This document shows positions 13,784 through 16,461 of a DNA stretch of 16,461 nucleotides, in pieces. The position numbers and the translations under genes were made by a program. The stretch's first letter is position 1, and every line of letters starts with the position of its first letter. The notes under the pieces were generated by a model. The model ran no database searches and was not told the origin of the DNA. It was given only the letters and a program-made list of their open reading frames with translations. The stretch lies in NCBI GenBank assembly GCA_023252095.1, contig JAHEXN010000041.1, positions 1-16,461 of the forward strand, written 5' to 3'. Source of the stretch: Actinomycetes bacterium. Lineage in GTDB: Bacteria > Actinomycetota > Actinomycetes > Propionibacteriales > Nocardioidaceae.

Positions 13784-14620
13784 ATGAACCGGCTGCGGCT
13801 CGTCGGCATCGGCTGCGGCGACCCCGGTCACCTCACGGTCGAGGCGGTCGAGGCGCTGCGGGCGGCGTCGTTCGCCCTGGTCACGGTGAAGCGTGAGGGG
13901 GACCCGCTGGCGGCGGCGCGCCGCGCGATCCTCGACCGGTACGCGCCGGACCTTCGCGTCGTCGAGGTCGTCGACCCCGAGCGCGACCGCTCGTCGTCGT
14001 CCACGGCGACGACGGGTGCTTACGAGAACGTGGTAGCCGACTGGCACGAGGCCCGCGCCGCCGCCTGGGAGTCCGCCCTGACCGCCGCCTTCACCCTCCC
14101 GCCCTCCCCAGATTTGGCGGCGAATGGGTCGTTCTCCTCCTCCGAAAGCACCCACTCGCCACCAAATCTGGCGGAGGCGGGTGGGACCGGGGTCCTGCTG
14201 GTGTGGGGAGACCCGGCGTTCTACGACTCGACGATCCGGGTGGTCGAGCGGGTGCTGGCTCGCGGGAACCTGGGGTTCGCGTGGGATGTCCTTCCGGGCA
14301 TCTCGGCGCTGCAGCTGCTCGCCGCGCGGCACCGCATCGTGCTGCACGAGGTCGGGCAGCCGATCACCGTCACGACCGCGCGGCGTCTGCGTGAGGCGGT
14401 CGACGCAGGTGCCGACAACGTGCTCGTGTTCCTGACGGGCCGCCTCGACCTCGCCGGCCTCGAGGACTGGACGATCTGGTGGGGCGCCAACCTCGGTGCC
14501 GACTCCGAACGCCTCGTCGCGGGCCGCGTCGGCGACGTGGTGCCCGCCATCGAGTCCGCCCGCGCCGAGGCGAAGGACGCCGCCGGCTGGGTCATGGACC
14601 TCTACCTGCTGCGTCGCTGA
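13784..14620 (+). CDS. cobF: Precorrin-6A synthase (deacetylating), with in-frame palindromic insertion
   Basis: SAM-dependent methyltransferase of the aerobic pathway that methylates C1 of precorrin-5 with loss of the extruded acetyl group. The tetrapyrrole methylase motifs are present: LVGIGCGDPGHLTVEAVEAL near the N-terminus, VLLVWGDPAFYDSTIRVVER in the middle, DVLPGISALQLLAARH after it, and a C-terminal WVMDLYLLRR. Its 278 residues exceed the usual roughly 250. The excess is a low-complexity Ser/Pro/Asn stretch at about residues 107-131, encoded by a palindromic element. This stretch lies just before the WGDP strand, probably as a surface loop. The ATG at 13784 uses AAGGG inside the upstream repeat. 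It is probably read through from cobN, and it converges with tag (7 nt between stops). Confidence 0.92.
   Translation: MNRLRLVGIGCGDPGHLTVEAVEALRAASFALVTVKREGDPLAAARRAILDRYAPDLRVVEVVDPERDRSSSSTATTGAYENVVADWHEARAAAWESALTAAFTLPPSPDLAANGSFSSSESTHSPPNLAEAGGTGVLLVWGDPAFYDSTIRVVERVLARGNLGFAWDVLPGISALQLLAARHRIVLHEVGQPITVTTARRLREAVDAGADNVLVFLTGRLDLAGLEDWTIWWGANLGADSERLVAGRVGDVVPAIESARAEAKDAAGWVMDLYLLRR
14103..14177. repeat. Palindromic element inserted in frame within cobF
   Basis: Arms 14108-14129 and 14150-14171 are 22 nt long and pair with two mismatches around a 20-nt loop. The central CCAGATTTGG/CCAAATCTGG part is perfect. With a one-base bulge the pairing extends to CCTCC and GGAGG, giving 75 nt, exactly 25 codons. 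The AT-richer arms stand out from the surrounding GC-rich cobF sequence. The encoded residues do not resemble any conserved CobF segment. Confidence 0.75.
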
Positions 14621-14627
14621 CTCCGCG

Positions 14628-15242
14628 TCATCGGATCGCCGTTGGTCTGATCAGGCTCGAGCGCTCGGCCTCGACGACGGGGCGGGTCGCGCACGTCGCC
14701 TCGTGGTCGTTGACCAAACCCATGGCCTGCATGAAGGCGAATGCCGTCGTGGGGCCCACGAACCGCCATCCGCGACGCTTGAGATCGCGGGAGAGTGCCA
14801 CGGACTCCGGCGAGGTCGATCTGCTCTGCGGAGCAGCGAGGTCGTCCGGTGCGGGCTCGAAGCTCCAGACGTGAGCCGCCAGGCTGCCCCGCTCGTCGAT
14901 CAGGTCGACGGCCCGGCGGGCGTTGTTCACGACCGCCTCGATCTTCCCGCGGTGCCGGACGATGCCCGCATCGGCCAGGAGCCGGTGGACGTCGGCCTCG
15001 CCGAAACGGGCTACTGCCTCGACGTCGAAGCTGGCGAACGCCGCGCGGAAGCTCTCCCGCTTGGCCAGGATCGTGCGCCAGCTCAGGCCGGACTGGAAGG
15101 CCTCGAGGCTGAGCTTCTCGAACAGCTGCTGGTCGTCGGTGACGGGCCGGCCCCACTCGTCGTCGTGATAGGTCGCGAACTCCGGGACACTCTCGGCCCA
15201 CGCGCAGCGCAGGGTGGCGCCCGGAGCGGGCAGGGACGGCAC
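14628..15242 (-). CDS. tag: DNA-3-methyladenine glycosylase I
   Basis: Base-excision repair enzyme (204 residues) that removes 3-methyladenine from DNA. The family opening RCAWAE ... TYHDDEWGRPV is present. The zinc ligands known for E. coli TAG are matched: C13 and H26 keep the same 13-residue spacing, and the C-terminal HEATC supplies the His-x3-Cys pair. LSLEAFQSGLSWRTILAKRE and FVGPTTAFAFMQAMGLVNDH are strongly conserved catalytic-domain segments. The GTG at 15242 is 1 nt after the YCII gene stop, so the two are coupled; the TGAC before it offers no clear Shine-Dalgarno. It has no link to B12 and marks the edge of that locus. Confidence 0.95.
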   Translation of the reverse strand: MPSLPAPGATLRCAWAESVPEFATYHDDEWGRPVTDDQQLFEKLSLEAFQSGLSWRTILAKRESFRAAFASFDVEAVARFGEADVHRLLADAGIVRHRGKIEAVVNNARRAVDLIDERGSLAAHVWSFEPAPDDLAAPQSRSTSPESVALSRDLKRRGWRFVGPTTAFAFMQAMGLVNDHEATCATRPVVEAERSSLIRPTAIR

Positions 15243-15243
15243 G

Positions 15244-15528
15244 TCAGGCCGCCAGGAACGCCAGGCGCGGGTCCGTGGTGTGCGGGCTGATCTCGTGGAT
15301 CTCGAGATCCACGACGCCGTGGGCGACGAAGGGATCAGTGTCCAGCATCGACCGTGCCTCCGCGGAGTCGAGACCGTGCAGGAGCAACGCGCCGCCGCGG
15401 CCCTCGCTGAGGTTGCCCACCAGGAGGACGTGGCCGCTGGCCACCCCCTCGGAGAGCCAGGCCTGGTGTGCCTCGAGGTGCTCGGCCGCGCGCGTGCGGT
15501 CGACGACCTGGAGCAGGGCGATGATCAT
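15244..15528 (-). CDS. YCII-domain protein
   Basis: Small protein of 94 residues with the YCII/YciI-like ferredoxin-type fold: MIIALLQVVDRTRAAEHLEAHQAWLSEG start, GHVLLVGNLSEGRGGALLL core, and the SMLDTDPFVAHGVVDLEIHEI end, whose D-x-DPF pattern is typical of the family. Function is generally unassigned; some members resemble muconolactone isomerase-like enzymes. The ATG at 15528 overlaps the TetR-family stop (ATGA), and tag follows after 1 nt. A regulator, YCII and tag therefore form one transcript. A 22-bp perfect palindrome (15293-15314) lies within the coding sequence. Confidence 0.85.
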   Translation of the reverse strand: MIIALLQVVDRTRAAEHLEAHQAWLSEGVASGHVLLVGNLSEGRGGALLLHGLDSAEARSMLDTDPFVAHGVVDLEIHEISPHTTDPRLAFLAA

Positions 15529-16115
15529 GTGGCCTCCGAGTCGGGGGACGGGTCGGTGACGAGGGTGTCGAGCCAGGCGTTCATGCGGTCGATCTCGCGA
15601 CGGACGAAATCCGCGTCGCGGAACGCCGTCGAGAGGGTCGCCACGCCCTGGCTGAAGGCCAGCACGTGCATCGCCAGCTCGTCGGCGTCCTGCGGCCGTC
15701 CGGCCGCCGCGAGCTGCTCGCGCAGCCACTCGCGGAACAGGGCGAAAACCGCGACCGCGTGGGCCCGTTCGGGGTGATCGAGCTTCGCGAGCTCGGCGGT
15801 CAGGGTGCCGACAGGACAGCCGTAGCGATCGATGTCCTCGCGGTTGGTGGCCACGATCTCGACGAAGCGACGCACGCGGTCCAGCGGGTCAGGCGTCTGA
15901 TCCGACCAGGTGCCGAGCATGGCGCGGGTGCTCGAGAGTCGGGCATCGACCACGGCCGTGAGCAGCTCGTCCTTGGTGCGGAAGTGGTGGTGGAAGTTGC
16001 CGCGTGAGATGCCGACGGCGCCAGCGAGGTCGGCGAACGAGCTGGCGCCGTAGCCGTTCTCGTAGAACACGCGGTTGGCGACATCGATGATGCGCTGTCG
16101 GGTGGGGGTGGGCAC
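15525..16115 (-). CDS. TetR-family transcriptional regulator
   Basis: Probable repressor, 196 residues. The N-terminal DNA-binding domain is clear: RQRIIDVANRVFYENGYGASS, then helix-turn-helix FADLAGAVGISRGNFHHHFRTKDELL (about residues 27-52). The C-terminal ligand domain has GCPVGTLTAEL, found in a common TetR subgroup. The GTG at 16115 fits a leaderless start: a -10 box ends 7 nt upstream and no Shine-Dalgarno is present. A palindrome overlapping that promoter is the likely operator, implying autorepression of regulator, YCII and tag. The inducer is unknown; co-transcription with an alkylation-repair gene hints at an electrophile or alkylation stress, which is inference. Confidence 0.92.
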   Translation of the reverse strand: MPTPTRQRIIDVANRVFYENGYGASSFADLAGAVGISRGNFHHHFRTKDELLTAVVDARLSSTRAMLGTWSDQTPDPLDRVRRFVEIVATNREDIDRYGCPVGTLTAELAKLDHPERAHAVAVFALFREWLREQLAAAGRPQDADELAMHVLAFSQGVATLSTAFRDADFVRREIDRMNAWLDTLVTDPSPDSEAT

Positions 16116-16121
16116 CCATCC

Positions 16122-16151
16122 ACACTAGGACAGTTGTCCTAGTGTCGGCAA
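16122..16151 (-). promoter_or_regulatory. TetR operator palindrome overlapping a leaderless promoter
   Basis: The arms ACACTAGGACA (16122-16132) and TGTCCTAGTGT (16135-16145) are perfect inverted repeats with a 2-nt centre. On the minus strand TTGCCG (16151-16146) and TAGTGT (16127-16122) form -35 and -10 boxes with an 18-nt spacer. They place the transcript start at about 16115, which is the GTG codon. The operator fills the whole spacer and the -10 box, as expected for a repressor site. Confidence 0.8.
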
Positions 16152-16159
16152 GGGTCGCT

Positions 16160-16461
16160 TCAGCCGCGGACGTGGAGGCCGACCCAGTCGAGCAGGGATT
16201 GGGCCTCGCGCCAGTCGGCGCGCACGACGTCGAGCAGGTCGGGCGTGCCCACGACGTCGGGGCCGAAGCCGCGCTCGCGGCGCACGGTCAGCGACTTGTG
16301 GCGCAGCAGGTCGATCCGCGGGTGCTCGGCGTCGTACCCGCGCGGCGACGTCTTGAGTCGCTGCCCGCTGCGGACCCAGCCGGCCGACTCGAGCGTCTCG
16401 ACGATGGCCTCCAGCTCGGCACCGAAGGTGTCGTGCACGATGGCCTCCCGCAGGCTCGCGA
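16160..16461 (-). CDS. DUF2461-like protein, C-terminal part (5' end outside window)
   Basis: About 100 codons are visible and the frame is open to the window edge. The GTG at 16438 lies inside the domain and is not the likely start. YDAEHPRIDLLRHKSLTVRRE and the final DVVRADWREAQSLLDWV match the C-terminal end of the DUF2461/TIGR02453 family, whose members are roughly 200-220 residues and of unknown function. It stops 9 nt before the -35 box of the TetR gene. It reads in the same direction, so read-through into that operon is possible. Confidence 0.75.
   Translation of the reverse strand, partial: ASLREAIVHDTFGAELEAIVETLESAGWVRSGQRLKTSPRGYDAEHPRIDLLRHKSLTVRRERGFGPDVVGTPDLLDVVRADWREAQSLLDWVGLHVRG

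Noticed and set aside
9596..14347. Very long minus-strand open frames (896 and 680 codons) opposite cobN and cobF
   Set aside because: They mirror high-GC codon bias of cobN, have Arg/Val/Asp/Gly-rich composition with no recognisable domain, and run through the riboswitch and several genes.
14621..14627. Terminator between converging cobF and tag
   Set aside because: Only 7 nt separate the stops and no convincing hairpin with a T-run is visible nearby.
1..16461. tRNA, rRNA, insertion sequence or CRISPR
   Set aside because: No cloverleaf, transposase-like frame, terminal repeats or regularly spaced direct repeats were recognised by reading.

Overview
The window is high-GC DNA with GTG starts and tight stop/start overlaps. 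Together with the cobalamin riboswitch types and the REP-like intergenic repeat, this points to an actinomycete, plausibly Nocardioidaceae (Nocardioides or Aeromicrobium relatives). The genus is a guess. Most of the window is one vitamin B12 locus: riboswitch-controlled metal-chelate/corrinoid import joined to the aerobic (late cobalt insertion) corrin pathway. No RNA genes other than riboswitches, no insertion sequences and no CRISPR were seen.

Left arm, minus strand (5255 to 1): a promoter and cobalamin riboswitch lead into lipoprotein, FecCD/BtuC permease, BtuD-type ATPase, CobG-like protein, CobH and CobI (cut by the window edge). Every junction is a 4-nt overlap or a 2-nt gap, so this looks like one translationally coupled operon. 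The CobG-like protein stops before the Fe-S/siroheme cysteine region of its family.

Centre, plus strand (5282 to 9842): a small FhuF-like [2Fe-2S] protein is divergent from the left operon. A second riboswitch follows, about 92% identical to the first and in inverted orientation. It leads a second importer operon: lipoprotein, a second FhuF-like protein, permease and ATPase. Both FhuF-like proteins carry the CC-x10-C-x2-C cluster motif.

Right part, plus strand (9868 to 14620): a third riboswitch of a different subtype precedes cobN, the large cobaltochelatase subunit. After 141 bp holding an interleaved inverted repeat comes cobF, which has a palindromic element inserted in frame.

Far right, minus strand (14628 to 16461): 3-methyladenine DNA glycosylase I, a YCII-domain protein and a TetR-family regulator form a small coupled operon with a near-perfect operator palindrome over a leaderless promoter. 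The C-terminal part of a DUF2461-like gene closes the window.

Working model (inference): low cobalamin opens all three riboswitches. The two importers bring in a corrinoid or a Co(III) chelate, the FhuF-like proteins reduce it in the cytoplasm, and released Co(II) feeds CobN. CobI, G, H and F supply the ring intermediates. The reductase role is the least described and most interesting part.
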